From contig NC_085141.1 in NCBI RefSeq assembly GCF_024139115.2, positions 368,303,925 to 368,367,924 of the forward strand: a stretch of 64,000 bases of DNA, read 5' to 3'. Below the pieces are notes generated by a model that did no database searches, was not told where the DNA came from, and saw only the letters and a program-made list of their open reading frames with translations. The stretch comes from Armigeres subalbatus. Taxonomy: Eukaryota > Arthropoda > Insecta > Diptera > Culicidae. Numbering within the stretch: position 1 is the stretch's first letter; every line of letters begins with the position of its first letter. Shown here one piece after another: positions 57,301-63,835 of the stretch. A program made the translations under genes and the position numbers.

Positions 57301-59338
57301 ACATTAATTTCCAGGTAAAAACAAACGTGCCATATATAGATTTTAGTAGCAAAATAATCAATTCAAAAATAGTAAATATTGGGAAAAATATGTTTTTAAA
57401 GAATTAAACAATGTTGTAAATTACATAAGAAATTCCTCAAGGAATTCCTTCGCAAGTTCACCCAGAAATTGCTTCAGCCATTCAGTCAAAATTCCTCCAG
57501 GAATCACATAGGGAATTCCTCCAGGTATTCCTTTGAAAATTTCTCCATGGATTCCATCGGAAATTCCTCCGGATTTTAGGAATTGCTTCAAAACTTCCTC
57601 CAGCATTTAATTTGAATTTTTTTTGCTAAGACTTTAGAGAACATCTAAAGAAATTGTTCCGGAAATTCTTTAAGAGAAACATTTGGTGATTCCTTTACGA
57701 TTTTTTTTTAAATTCCTTAAGTTTTTGTTCGAAAATGTATTGTGAAAATGCCTCGGAAATACCTTCATAAAATACTACAGATTTCTTCCAATATTCTTCT
57801 ATTTTTTTTAGGAATGTCTTTGGAAATTTGGTTAAGAATTCTTTCAGAAATTTCTTCGAATTTTACTTCAGCTGTTTTTTAAAGAAACTTAAGAAAACTT
57901 CTTAAGAAAATGTTCCGGAAATATGTTTGGGAATTTCTTCACGAGAGGCGTTCTCCAATCGTCTGCGACGAGTGGTTCAGCTCAAGGACAAAAAGGGTAA
58001 ACTATTCACGTGAACTTTCAAAAAGTGATATGTTTTCTTGAAAAATGGATCAATTTATCTGTTTATTCTAATAAAGCACTTCAATAGCCGGACCCTGTAT
58101 TTTACAGTTAGTTGTATAGCACAAATCTCCCAAATTGAGGTGAAAGTGAACGTATGTTAAAATAATAGATAGGAGGGTAGGAAAAATCAAGAGTTCCCAC
58201 ATTAGGATGAAAAATATAACATTTTGGCGAGGCAAAACGTTTTACGATGTACCGTGCGCCTCCATGCACAACCCACTGACTCAATTCAGATTCAGAATGC
58301 TGATTGGTCGACATGTGGTGTGTTGTTTTTGATCTGCCAAGTGCCGACTCCGTCCATTTATCCATCTTTTAAAATCCAATTTTTGAAGTGAATATTTTCA
58401 ATATTATTGATATTTTCTACAATTTTGAGATGGCATCTGCTAGCTATGTTTTTAACTGTTGCATGAGGTTGCATGAAAATCTTTACACTATGGTTAAAGC
58501 AGTTTTTGCTTAACTTGGGCACTTTCATGGACCTTTTTCACATAGATAGGACGGGTTTTCTCAGTTTCCGCATATGATAATATACTGCTTGCAACTAGTT
58601 GCAACTGTTTTGGTCAAAAGCATTGTATTACTAAAAACAAAACGCAATTTTCGTACCTTAACTTAACAATTGCTCGCCATATTGATAAAAAACACAATCA
58701 ACGACATTCAAAGATCATATTGATATGAATAAATTTCATAGAAAATTAATTGCGGAATGAAAAGATTGGTAAATTGAATCAATTTCTTTAAAAAAAATTA
58801 AACAATATTTACTAAATCCATGGTGTACGCTTATCTTTTCTCTATCTCATACCAGACGCCAGTTATGACCGTTCGGGTACGCAAAGCACAGGACACAGAT
58901 GCTCCCTATCAGCTGCGATACATCGGCCAGCCGGAGCTTGGCGACCGCAATCGCCCAACATTGGTTCGAAGCAGCTTGGACATTGCCTGCACACCACACG
59001 TGGTTGACTTCTTGACTGAGATGGGCTTTCGGGTCGACTTCGAGTACATCACTAAAGGTGAGATAAACTATTTCGCAGATTATCCTAAAACTAAAATGTG
59101 ATCCTATCCTATCCTAGGCTACATGTTCCGCAAGGGGCGAATGAAGGTTACCGTGTCGAAGATCTTCAAAGTCAACAGCTCGGAACCGATCTCGCAAAGC
59201 TACCTGGTTGAGCTGTCCGTGTTAGCCCCGACCGGGCAGGACGTCATCGCTGACGATATGCGAATTTTCGCCGAACAACTGAAACCGCTGGTTCAGCTGG
59301 AGAAGATCGACTACAAACGATTCGCGCAGATGCCCTAA
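33211..59338 (+). CDS. MED18: Mediator complex subunit 18 (4 exons)
   Basis: MED18 is a nuclear subunit of the Mediator head module. With MED20 and MED17 it contacts RNA polymerase II and TFIIB-containing complexes. Exons 33211-33344, 33408-33498, 58856-59057 and 59118-59338 join in phase to 215 aa, close to the usual metazoan length (about 210-220). Recognisable family segments are LHRLRGLCDNVDTGPE, PYQLRYIGQPELGDRNRPTL, RSSLDIACT and the C-terminal VELSVLAPTGQ with QLEKIDYKRF. All introns are GT-AG. The odd feature is intron 2 at 25.4 kb, filled with TEs including an antisense BEL element, while the other two introns are about 60 bp. No frame damage is seen in the exons, so the gene is probably functional. 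Confidence 0.95.
33408..33498 (+). CDS. MED18: MED18 exon 2
   Basis: Acceptor TTGTTTTTAG/ATTGCG and donor GAGAAG/GTAAGC. It completes the Arg codon and encodes LRGLCDNVDTGPEAF and the following residues to position 75. Confidence 0.93.
34638..34994 (-). repeat. BEL 3' LTR
   Basis: Same sequence as the 5' LTR apart from about five small differences: one base in the GCGTGAACA end, a T/C change and three short homopolymer or dinucleotide indels. Confidence 0.9.
34995..35025 (-). other. BEL polypurine-tract region
   Basis: Immediately upstream of the 3' LTR the element reads TTCAAGGCGGCCGGTTATGG, then TTGTG. This purine/GC-rich tract before the LTR is the usual plus-strand priming region of BEL elements. 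Confidence 0.6.
34995..37753 (-). other. Extra 3' segment of the BEL element, 2.76 kb
   Basis: Between the pol stop and the 3' LTR lie short sense frames at 35952-35674, 35588-35325 and 35323-35024; the last has a hydrophobic run (WIIVFVPVIVVVVAV). A good splice-acceptor-like TTTTTATTTTCAG ends near 35687, and a donor-like TGCCAG/GTAAGT lies near 35333, both in element orientation. Right after the pol stop is a short palindrome, GCGGGGGTCAACTGGCCCCCGC-like, at about 37719-37740. No envelope-type protein is recognised. It may be captured or nested DNA. Confidence 0.5.
37754..42007 (-). CDS. pol: BEL Pol (protease, RT, RNase H, integrase)
   Basis: This 1417-codon frame has no internal stop. 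In order it contains: the end of Gag with a Cys/His zinc-binding segment (CWFCSEPRHSVFQC, about 79-92), an aspartic protease (active site DSCS at 189-192), a reverse transcriptase (YVDD at 546-549), RNase H (FCDASIKAYGAC, about 750), an HHCC zinc region (about 1035-1080), and an integrase core with D1111 (VDYCGPF), D1176 (CDNATNF) and E1230 (LWESAVKSF). A DUF5641-like C-terminus (WRKWSKQYL, about 1330-1410) follows. The first codon of the open frame is TTG and not an ATG, so it is not an independent start; translation would have to come from Gag. Catalytic residues look intact. Confidence 0.93.
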   Translation of the reverse strand: METILAYMVCTRLDLATLRQWETHHNSKEVAKYRDLMDFLKSHCSVLQSVAPVDPVSSNQQRLSRPAICHTTVKSTAKCWFCSEPRHSVFQCVRFQRMSVSERIEAANRNKLCRNCLYQRFTPPNQHTRTANTANTQDSHTQPATEHATTSQTHVALPVTPTQNIVLSTALVSIRDRYGRSVLARALLDSCSQHCLMTSSFASKLKLDEMPVYLAIQGIGPSQIVSTRLVTAVVSPRSPNISSFAEEMQFHVLPKLTVSLPTASFSIESWNFPDSALLADPMFFETGPIDLIIGAEYYMELLKEERRKVTNEGPSMQDTVFGWIVSGRIPEVGAAYSVVHICSTAEIQEQLSRFWEVEACHSASTFSVEESACEEFYDIYAEFMSDYLSMGHMRELSEEETSASSYYLPHHAVMKPDSTTTKLRVVFDASCRTSSGISLNDALMVGPVVQDMIVDIALRFRTHRFALVGDVAKMYRMILLNPADQQLQKIVWRDSAEEPIRTFGLVTVTYGTASAPYLATKCLQRLSDEGQGAYPKAAKILRKDFYVDDMLSGVDDIEEGKELIDQMIELLQSAGFSLRKWNSNSKELLSAVPEELRDERSILELDSSTAAVKTLGLTWEPSTDCFRFSSPEWDESAEITKRSALSEASRLFDPLGLVGPVIVQAKIFLQELWKHDCEWDDPLNVQLQEQWREYRRNLVGLAEIAVPRWVGTSYSNKFVEIHGFCDASIKAYGACIYIRTIAADGSVHVHLLTSKSRVAPLENLKKNKKSLSIPRLELSSALLLAHLYEKVTKNIHIVARCYFWTDSTIVVCWLSSSPSRWKQFVANRVSEIQHVTKGSNWNHVAGEDNPADIISRGMSPTQLQYESRWFHGPNWLMLDRQYWPDSKKIDESSIAKADLEEKAVVAVLPAITPSEVFGLRSSLVDLVRLTVYLRRFKWNSSPANRSSKKVGHITSQEYNEALKVLVKQSQRESFPREFADIAKYGQVQDSSRIAGLNPQLLYGMLCVGGRLKNAAVSDSRKHPYILDHHHPFTRLIVVYYHRKYFHAGHQQIVSAVREQFWPTSVRNLVRQVVHECVQCFRVKPKIQDQLMADLPPERVLPCSPFQKVGVDYCGPFYVFYPQRRARAIKCFVAVYVCLVTKAVHLELAADLSTQAFLATLQRFASRRGKPSLIMCDNATNFVGARRKLDELAQLYTSQQFSEAVLHQTAEDRIEFRFIKARSPNFGGLWESAVKSFKNLFKRTIGTRTLEYDKMLTVLTQTEAILNSRPLTPISNDPDDFEALTPGHFLIQRPLAAIPEPDLGGIPDNRISAWERVRGFTQQLWRKWSKQYLSNLHNRTKWTRQRDNITVGTLVVLKEENLPALKWQLARVTEVHQGSDGNIRVVTVRTKDGSYQRAISKICVLPVRETSSSSAEEV
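41899..42753 (-). CDS. gag: BEL Gag (N-terminal 284-codon open frame)
   Basis: It starts at ATG 42753 downstream of a leader of about 770 bp. After a coiled-coil-like N-terminus it contains the DUF1759-type capsid region (PSFSGKIHDWVPYRDSF, SSLAGDALQEVGSI, LESRYENKKLIVKAHL). The Gag-like similarity ends near codon 250 (about 42005); the rest of this frame is not Gag-like. The true continuation, with the zinc-binding region, is in the pol frame. The Gag and Pol parts are one reading frame in most BEL elements, so this is a break or an unusual frame change. Confidence 0.88.
   Translation of the reverse strand: MNKREHQLRKSLEGIQQFVAGFQAKRDARQINVRLEALERVYSQFLDTRMEIELVLEDEVEKGDVKEEDELTQANDKVRQFEDSFYSLKADLVAFKTVSSSASAGATGQQLDLQPASQFAKVKLPEIKLPSFSGKIHDWVPYRDSFRSLIHDNSLLSDVDRFTYLRSSLAGDALQEVGSIDLSAANYAVAWKSLESRYENKKLIVKAHLDALFAVESLKKESYGGLNQLVGDFEKNLQMLEKIGEKPSDWRPFWLTWCVPDWTWRLYGNGKPTTTARKWQSTET
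43502..43519 (-). other. BEL primer binding site
   Basis: Two bases inside the 5' LTR the element reads TGGTCCTTTGATCCGGAT. A TGG start complements the CCA end of a tRNA, as expected for minus-strand priming. Which tRNA is used cannot be told here. Confidence 0.7.
43522..43877 (-). repeat. BEL 5' LTR
   Basis: In element orientation it starts TGACCAAAACATG and ends GCGCGAACA (TG...CA). It includes AATAAA hexamers in the element sense strand near the tract GTAATAAACCTCC. It is almost identical to the 3' LTR. Confidence 0.9.
44057..44255. mobile_element. Foldback MITE with CACGCAAAAAA termini, copy 1
   Basis: TA at 44055-44056 and 44256-44257 flanks CACGCAAAAAAAAGTGTTC and its inverted counterpart GCTTTTTTTGCGTG. 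The interior is a long palindrome: GATTCGGGAATACAGTCACG against CGTGACTGGTGTTCCCGAATC. The second copy is at 48594-48791, same orientation, with only a few differences. Confidence 0.9.
44275..44400. repeat. GGGAATCGGGAATC repeat remnant
   Basis: It contains CGGGAAATTCGGGAAACTAA and CCCGGGAATCGGGAATCTCG. A similar short stretch is at 33870-33950, on the other side of the BEL element. Confidence 0.5.
44643..44807 (+). repeat. Dispersed repeat, inverted partner at 63836-64000
   Basis: It shares TTGGCATCAAACCACTACAC, AAATCCGTATTTTTTGAATG and GGTGGTAAATCATTCAGAAA with the reverse complement of 63836-64000. The middle parts are diverged. The right copy runs to the window edge, so its full length is unknown. 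Confidence 0.85.
45194..45480 (-). mobile_element. tRNA-derived SINE, Feilai-like
   Basis: On the minus strand it starts TGGGGCCCTCCTTAGCCGTG, with a D-arm/A-box-like part. It has GGGTTCGATTCCC (a perfect B-box) near 45415 and continues with CTGGGCATAAAAGTATCATC to a tail of CAAGAAG. An 11-bp target duplication TTGTTGCCTTT flanks it at 45183-45193 and 45481-45491, so both ends are exact and retrotransposition is certain. The family name is from recall of Aedes SINEs. Confidence 0.88.
46750..46985 (+). pseudogene. LINE ORF2 C-terminal fragment
   Basis: The plus-strand frame at 46773 reads GVWRRRMKQELAQLY, then AGRVRWAGHISRMLDS and SDPAGTRR. This is the C-terminal RT-thumb/tail region of mosquito LINEs and is comparable to the GIWQPRMNHELYQVY segment at 61170 on the minus strand. 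It is short and isolated. Confidence 0.75.
47198..47760. other. Intronic sequence, small unassigned frame
   Basis: A 72-codon plus-strand frame (47318-47536) contains several Cys residues (CTCTSCDRVS) but no recognised domain. Confidence 0.3.
47760..48960. repeat. Degenerate repeats of a 120-200 bp unit, interrupted by a MITE
   Basis: Segments at 47768-47885, 48300-48370 and 48793-48960 share TCCAAGAGCTCTTTGAAGAA-like and CGATGGACTTCTCATGTGTG-like pieces. The MITE at 48594-48791 sits between GTGTGACCTC and GTGGAGTAGCCCCATTCTG. At 47831-47860 the corresponding unit is uninterrupted (GTGTGACTTCTAGCGGAATA). Confidence 0.65.
48594..48791. mobile_element. Foldback MITE with CACGCAAAAAA termini, copy 2
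   Basis: Same family as 44057-44255, with TA on both sides (48592-48593 and 48792-48793). The 47831-47860 paralogue provides the empty site and confirms TA duplication. Confidence 0.92.
49516..50429. mobile_element. hAT-like foldback element with a nested insertion
   Basis: An 8-bp duplication TTTTTAGG lies at 49508-49515 and 50430-50437. The ends are CAAGGATGTTATCGATCATT and its inverted match. The left arm (to about 49690) and right arm (from about 49800) are nearly perfect inverted repeats once the 488-bp insertion at 49895-50382 is taken out. An 8-bp duplication with CA-type termini fits the hAT superfamily. It is non-coding. Confidence 0.8.
49895..50382. mobile_element. TA-flanked MITE nested in the hAT-like foldback, 488 bp
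   Basis: TA at 49893-49894 and 50383-50384. The termini are GGGTCGGTGTACCAATTGTC and, from the right, GGCTAGGTGTACCAGTTGTG. Removing it and one TA restores perfect pairing with the left arm (GTTTGTCAATAACTC). The motif for CCAGTTGTGGCA/GCCACAACTGG recurs inside. Confidence 0.88.
50430..50880. other. Intronic AT-rich spacer
   Basis: No gene or terminal repeat recognised. Confidence 0.35.
50881..52518. mobile_element. Element with GGGGTGGCATTGCGC inverted ends, about 1.64 kb
   Basis: The left end GGGGTGGCATTGCGCATCTC and the right end CGAGATGCGCAATGGCACCC are inverted repeats of about 25 bp. No target duplication was confirmed. Inside are a tRNA-like sequence (51850-51925) and AT-rich unassigned DNA. 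No transposase is seen. Confidence 0.6.
51850..51925 (+). tRNA. tRNA-like sequence, candidate anticodon AGA, probably a pseudogene
   Basis: The T-arm is perfect (GAGGG-TTCGAGT-CCCTC), with a B-box. The anticodon stem CCTAT/GTAGG encloses a 7-base loop CTAGAGA with U33. The D-arm region ACTGTACAGGGGTTATCACG resembles that of tRNA-Val. The acceptor strands GTGGTCTT and AAGACAC pair only if one G is skipped, and the variable loop is short, unlike tRNA-Ser. It is most likely a tRNA pseudogene or a SINE head. Confidence 0.5.
52561..52921. mobile_element. Foldback with about 165-bp arms and 23-bp spacer
   Basis: The left arm (52561-52730) and right arm (52754-52921) are nearly perfect inverted repeats, e.g. 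GGCATTTGACGTTTGAAGC against GCTTCAAACGTCTAATGCC and AGAAATTGTTACTTGGG against CCCAAGTAACAATTTC. It is non-coding and can form a very long hairpin. Confidence 0.85.
53100..53870. repeat. Degenerate TTCCGAACGGAATCC repeat field
   Basis: Imperfect units such as TTCCAAACGGAAAAATTC and TTTTGGGATTTCGC occur at 53100-53330 and 53620-53870. Between them (53331-53619) is unique sequence with a small duplicated GATGGGAGTTTCCTCAGTGT. No gene. Confidence 0.6.
53894..54336. mobile_element. Foldback element with a hAT-like MITE in its right arm
   Basis: The left arm (53894-54023) and the right arm (54042-54336) are inverted repeats around an 18-bp spacer, e.g. GATTTGAAAGCGAGCG against CGCTCGCTTTCAAATC. 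The pairing is interrupted in the right arm by the MITE at 54118-54264 and continues after it. Confidence 0.85.
54118..54264. mobile_element. hAT-like MITE, 147 bp
   Basis: The ends CAGGGCCGGATTTA and TAAATCTGGCCCTG are inverted. The 8-bp flanks GCCATCAC (54110-54117) and GTCATCAC (54265-54272) differ at one position. CAGGG termini with 8-bp duplications are typical of hAT. The interior is G/C-rich (GGGGGCCCGGGGCCACG). Confidence 0.9.
54480..54840. repeat. Two diverged copies of an 80-bp unit, 265 bp apart
   Basis: ATGCAAAATTTGAGCTCAGT and ATGCAAAATTTGAGCTAAAT begin two similar stretches (54502-54580 and 54757-54833). Both run through TGATTTAGG and ATCAAAACTTT-like sequence. Confidence 0.7.
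55033..56866. mobile_element. TA-flanked element with CCGGGGCAAGTTGAAAC repeats, 1.83 kb
   Basis: The terminal 23 bp are perfect inverted repeats (AGGTACACCGGGGCAAGTTG plus AAA) next to TA at 55031-55032 and 56867-56868. The motif GGGGCAAGTTGAAAC recurs in both orientations near 55235, 55255, 56476 and 56830. Small frames (55320-55538, 56283-56531) have no transposase motif. A smaller MITE is nested near 56002-56216. Confidence 0.8.
56002..56216. mobile_element. MITE nested in the 1.83-kb element, about 215 bp
   Basis: GGACCATTTGGGCAGCACCC, then CCTATTCCCGTC, is mirrored by GACGGGAATAGGGGGTGCTG, then CCCAAATGGTTC. The right end is followed by TA; the left end is less certain. Part of the same terminus occurs at 10099-10127 and 11386-11400. 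Confidence 0.75.
56878..57095. mobile_element. TA-flanked MITE, 218 bp
   Basis: TA at 56876-56877 and 57096-57097 flanks GGGGAACAGTACCGGTTTTG and, from the right, GGGAAAGTGCACGGGTTTTG. TTGGCCAAATTAGG occurs inside in both orientations. It is non-coding. Confidence 0.7.
57420..57960. repeat. Degenerate GGAATTCCTCC repeat field
   Basis: Imperfect units such as GAATTCCTCCAGGTATTCC, the same type as at 8740-9860 and 20240-20800. Confidence 0.7.
58856..59057 (+). CDS. MED18: MED18 exon 3
   Basis: Acceptor CTCATACCAG/ACGCCA and donor ACTAAAG/GTGAGA. It encodes residues 76-142, with the most conserved core of the protein. The open frame that starts upstream at 58820 reads intron sequence and is not the real start. 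Confidence 0.95.
59118..59338 (+). CDS. MED18: MED18 exon 4 and stop
   Basis: The acceptor is TATCCTATCCTAG/GCTACATG, after a 60-bp intron whose pyrimidine tract is a TCCTA repeat. The exon encodes GYMFRKGRMKVTV through FAQMP and ends with TAA at 59336-59338. Confidence 0.95.
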
Positions 59339-59393
59339 ATCATGCTTCACGACGACTTTCATTAATTTGGCAACATGTGCCGCTTAAGAAGAC

Positions 59394-59926
59394 ATTAAAC
59401 TGTAATTAACCGAAATGATTCACAATGTGAAGGTTCTATTTTTCAAAGAAAAATCAAGGCCGACAACTGCAGACTAATTGGAAGCGTTTTCACTACCCAT
59501 ATTCTAAGCCAGATCATGGCACAGTTCAGAGATGAAAGGAAATTTCGCCACCGATGCCGCGCGCAGGTTGTTGATGCTCCTCAGCTTCCTAATGATGATG
59601 AGCGCGGGTGACGTTAGAGAGAAAAATTTACGAGGAATGTGACTCACGGTGACCGACACGAGATGCTGTAATATCTTTTCTTGTGCGCTTTATGCTAGAG
59701 AGAATTTCAGTTCCTATCTACCTACCTGCCACATTATTGCAGAAAACGTTTGTTGCCCTTGCTTTGAAGCGCGTAAAAATGTTGTCACCGTTGCCGGTCG
59801 CAGTATTTTAGCAAACACTTTCACGGCCCATTAAATGCGATGTTAAAACACTGCCTTTTGGCTTTGAACTTATCGAATTATTCCCTGCAAGTAATGCAGT
59901 ATATTTCATTTGCATTCCACAATAAA
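59394..59926 (+). promoter_or_regulatory. Candidate MED18 poly(A) signals
   Basis: ATTAAA at 59394-59399 lies 56 bp after the stop. AATAAA at 59921-59926, with another at 59935-59940, is a stronger but more distant option. Between them no other gene is seen. Confidence 0.35.
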
Positions 59927-59947
59927 AATCTTAAAATAAAGGAATTA

Positions 59948-60159
59948 GGGGAACTGCCCCGTTTTCCATCTCACTGAATATATATTCATCTAATCGCGAA
60001 CAAAGAAATACGGCACCAATTTTGTCACTTCTTTTTGCTGACATGGCTGCTCACCACTGAAAAATATCACAAAAATTAGAAACAATTTGTGTTTTTATTG
60101 CTTTGTTTTTCGTAGGATGGATATCGGAGCTATGAGATGAAGCCCGTGAGCAGTAACCC
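59948..60159. mobile_element. TA-flanked MITE related to 12689-12903
   Basis: It lies in the opposite orientation to 12689-12903. It shares GGGGAAC ends, CACTGAATATATATTCATCT and GGAGCTATGAGATGAAG. TA is present at 59946-59947 and 60160-60161. The right end is diverged. Confidence 0.65.
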
Positions 60160-60369
60160 TACTTGATGATAACATTCCCATCCACTCCGCCTTTCGCTAG
60201 GGAAAGTCCCGTGCACTCATCAAATCAACTCGAAAACACGTTTGTGAACAGATCCTGTATGCATTTCAATAACCGTGAAGTTCCCTAATTTCATACACTT
60301 GAAGATGAAAAGTTCATTGATAAATATTAAACATGTAGAGCCTATTTTGGGGAATTTCTGTGTGTGTTC

Positions 60370-60860
60370 CTCGAACTTCTGCTGCTTTTGCCTTTCTCGT
60401 ATACTAAGTCCCAATCCTGTCCCATTGTTTCCTATTGAAAATTGGCCAGATCGGACCATGGGCTCAGAAGTTATGGCCAAAATACTATTTTTATAACACA
60501 CGAGAAAGGCTCCATCACCGCTAGGTGGATAAATCTGTTTTTTTTTTTAATTTTTCATTAGTTCGGCGAACTTCATTGAAAATCAGAAAAATTAGTCTCA
60601 CATCTCTTGACATACATCTGTTGAGAAGCAAACATATTTTAAATGCGGCCACTTGCTTTAAGAGCTGAACTTGTGAACACTTCGTTAGTTTTAGAAAATA
60701 TTTATATCATTTGAATTCTGTAAGCTGCGAAAGGCTTTTTTATCAAAAGGACTGCGAATGAAATTTGGATAGTTTTCCCATGGAAAGGAAACGAGAAAGG
60801 CAAAACATGAATGCAGATTTTGGATTCTTGGGATTGAAAAATACTTACTTGATAATTACT
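60370..60860. repeat. Interspersed repeat with GAGAAAGGC
   Basis: GCCTTTCTCGTATACTAAGT (60390) and ACGAGAAAGGCTCCATCACC (60502) form an inverted pair around a segment with CCCATTGTTTCCTATTGAAA. A further ACGAGAAAGGCAAAAC is at 60790. It is related to 4500-4815. Confidence 0.5.
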
Positions 60861-60867
60861 TGATGGG

Positions 60868-62610
60868 CTACAGCTCTTCGATGAACGTACGCCGAATGGA
60901 GTATCCTTCTCCACTGGACTAGATCCTGGGCCAATCGCTTCAAAGTCCCCTGAACATTGAGCGCCCTCAGGTCCGCTTCAACTGCAAAAAGCTATCGTGT
61001 ACGCGGCCTTCCACGAAGCCAGCGGCCTCTTCCGGGTTCTCTACTAAATATTATCTTCGCTTGACGTTCTTCCGGCATACGAACAACGTGACCAACCCAC
61101 TATAGTCTGCCGTGTTGAATAAGCTTAATAATATCCAGCCCTTTATACACCTGGTACAATTCGTGATTCATGCGAGGCTGCCAGATACCGTTCTCCTGTT
61201 TACCGCCGAGTATTGTCCGCAGCACATTACGCTCAAACACCCCGAAATTTCTCCGACCAGCCTCCTTTAACGTCCATGTTTCATGGTCGTATAAAGCCAC
61301 CGGAAGAATCAGAGTAGTATACAGCGCGAGTTTTGTTTTCGTTTGCAGACTACGAGACTTGAGCTGGTTACGAAGTCCGTAATAAGCCCTATTTTCAGCT
61401 GCAATACGCCTTTTCACCTTAAGGGAAACATTATTATCACACGTCACTAATGTTCCAAGATAAACAAATTCTACTACCCCTTCAAACTTTTCACCATCCA
61501 GCACCATTTCGCTACCACCACCACTAATGAACCCACGTTGATTACCAGCGACCATGTACTTCGTTTTGCTGGTATTGATCGTGAGTCCAATACTCGCTGT
61601 CTCCCCCTTAAAAGGCACAAAAGCCTCTTCCACGGCACGGCGATCAATTCCGATAATATCGATATCGTCCGCAAATCCCAGGAGCATATGCGATTTTGTG
61701 TTAATGGTACACAATTGCACACCAGTTTCCTAATCGCTCCCTTGAGCGCTATATTGAACAGTAGATTCGAGAGTGCATCACCTTGCTTTAATCCATCTAA
61801 GGTAACAAATGACGTCGATATTTAATCCGCAATCCTTACACTTGATTTCGATCCGTCCAACGTTATACGAATCAGCCGTATCAGTTTCGCCGGAAAACCA
61901 TGTTCAAGCATAATTTGCCATAATTTGCCATTCCCATTCCGTTTCACTGAATCGTGCGCCGCCTTGAAGTCAATAAACAGATGATGTGTCTGCAAATTGT
62001 ACTCCTGGAAGTTATCAAGGATTTGTCTCAGGGTAAACATATGATCCATTGTTGATCGGCGGTCACGAAAACCTGCTTGGTATTCGCCGACGAAGGACTC
62101 TTCAAGCGGTCTCAATCTGTTGAAGAGAATACGGGACATAATTTTGTACGCCGAATTAAGGAGGGTTATTCCTCGGTAATTGGCGCACTCCAGTCTGTGC
62201 CCTTTCTTAAAGAGAGGGCAAATGAGGCCGTCCAATCAGCTAGCAGGCATTTCATCGTCTACCCATATTTTCGACATAATATGGTGCAGAACTTCATAAA
62301 GATGCTCACTACCATGTTTGAGAAGTTCAGCCGGGAGCTGGTCTTTTCTTATTGTTTTTCAGCTGTTTAACAGATTTTTTAACCTCATCTAATGTAGGTG
62401 ACTTCGGTTTTATCTGTCAGCAAATTCCCTTGTTGGTCGTTGGTCGCACATGACGGGTCGCACATGACGGGAGATGGCGCTGTCTTTCTCCGCACGCCAT
62501 TGACAGACTCATAGAACCTCCGCATATCGTTCTGCTCCATTTTTTCCTGTGCCTCGCCTGCGCGCCTCTGAAAGCTTGTTTAGTGGACTTTCGAAGAACG
62601 GGCAGCTGGT
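60868..62610 (-). pseudogene. LINE ORF2 reverse transcriptase remnant
   Basis: In order on the minus strand: a linker (62600-62400, EQNDMRRFYESVNG-like), RT fingers (62370-62240, broken), DGLICPLFKKG, NYRGITLLN, YQAGFRDRRSTMDH and motif A LFIDFKAAHDSV (62235-61822), then FADDIDIIG (motif C) and the thumb with LYTTLILPVALYDHETW (61720-61100), then a degraded C-terminus to about 60868. The two large frames are separated by stops near 61800, and the Asp after FKAA is preserved. It is inactive but fairly young, because long frames survive. Confidence 0.85.
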
Positions 62611-63835
62611 GGGAAAATAGGTAGTTAAACATCTAAATACTAAAAGAGGAAAAAAAATTCCATGCAAAAAGTTCCATACAAAAAAAGTTTCTCAAAGTTT
62701 CGCTTAGCGACTACTACTAAGGGCATGCGATAATACACTTTTTCTTGGCGAAACGAAACGAAACGAAATTTAAAATGTCTATGTTGATTCGAAACGAAAT
62801 GTAAAATTATTTTCGATACCATGAAACGATACGAAATCAAAGTCTATTTAATTCGAAATTTTCCGAAACGAAACGTAATTTTAATTTCTTTCCGCGGAAT
62901 TTTTGTCAAGTTACGCAATTTAAATAGAACTTTTGGAAGTCAAATAAGGCCGTTACAAATATTTAATTTAAATTATGCCCTACTGGTCTCCGAAAGATCT
63001 AGGGTGGGTTGGAGGAGCAGGAGGTAACAAAAAACAAATGATAATAAAAAAATACTCCTCGGATTTGCTAAAGAATGTTTTGAAAATCATCAAAATTAAA
63101 CGAATTTTTTGTGCCACCTAAAATTTTATTTTTGGGCAAAAAATCCGAGGGGGGGAGAAATAATTGGTTTCAAATATTTGTATTGACCTAACTGTTATGC
63201 AACAAACAGAGTTTTAGTAACAGAAGAAGCAGGTTATGGAAGCGGTTTGAAAAGAAATGTATCGTGAAGCGTATGCCCCCGAATATCAGTTTTATATCAG
63301 TTTGCAATTCTTCTCGTGACGAGCACATGACGGATATAATTCTTTTAGAACCCTTATTTCACCTTAAAATTAATTGATCATGCTAAAGTATACTAAAGAT
63401 GAGCAAATCAGCACGAGCTATCCAAGGCTCGACAGCAAATCCGATCATCGCTTATGATCATAAGGGCGTAACTGCGTTAATCGATATCTCTTCGTCGATG
63501 ATTTCTTTTTAACATTGCAGCGAATTTAGACAGTTTGCCATAGATTTTAGGGTTTGAGGTGGTAAAGAATGGTTGCATCTTGCTTCAGAAGCAACAATCA
63601 TTTGAATCTTTTGCGTTTTTAATGAAAGAAAAAATCTTTGTATTTTTTGGGTTATTACCGAAAGAAAAAATCTATAAAGAGAAATCGATCAATGCAGTTA
63701 CGCTCTTATGAAACTATGCGCGAGATATGATTTGTCACGATTTGTCATAGTTTTAAAGCCCTCTTCTCCGTGATGTACTATAAAGTAAGTCGACTTCTTC
63801 AATTAAAACTCAAGAAAAGTTGGACAATGAAAAGT
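62611..63835. other. AT-rich intergenic sequence
   Basis: It contains a GAAACGAAACGAAA run (62752-62768) and homopolymer tracts. Short frames on both strands near 62640-63027 have no recognised domain. No gene. Confidence 0.4.

Larger units (their letters stand above)
33499..58855 (+). other. MED18 intron 2 (25.4 kb)
   Basis: It runs from GTAAGC at 33499 to TCATACCAG at 58855. It contains a BEL/Pao retrotransposon, SINE, foldback and MITE insertions and degenerate repeats. The 33499-34637 part holds short unassigned frames (for example 34343-33951, minus) and GGGAATCGGGAA-type repeat sequence near 33870-33950. The stretches 45500-46740 and 57961-58855 hold nothing that I recognise. Confidence 0.9.

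Noticed and set aside
58820..59101. 93-codon frame with an ATG at 58820 as a MED18-like start
   Set aside because: The part before 58856 is intron with a clear CAG acceptor, and the part after 59057 is intron 3; only the middle is exon.
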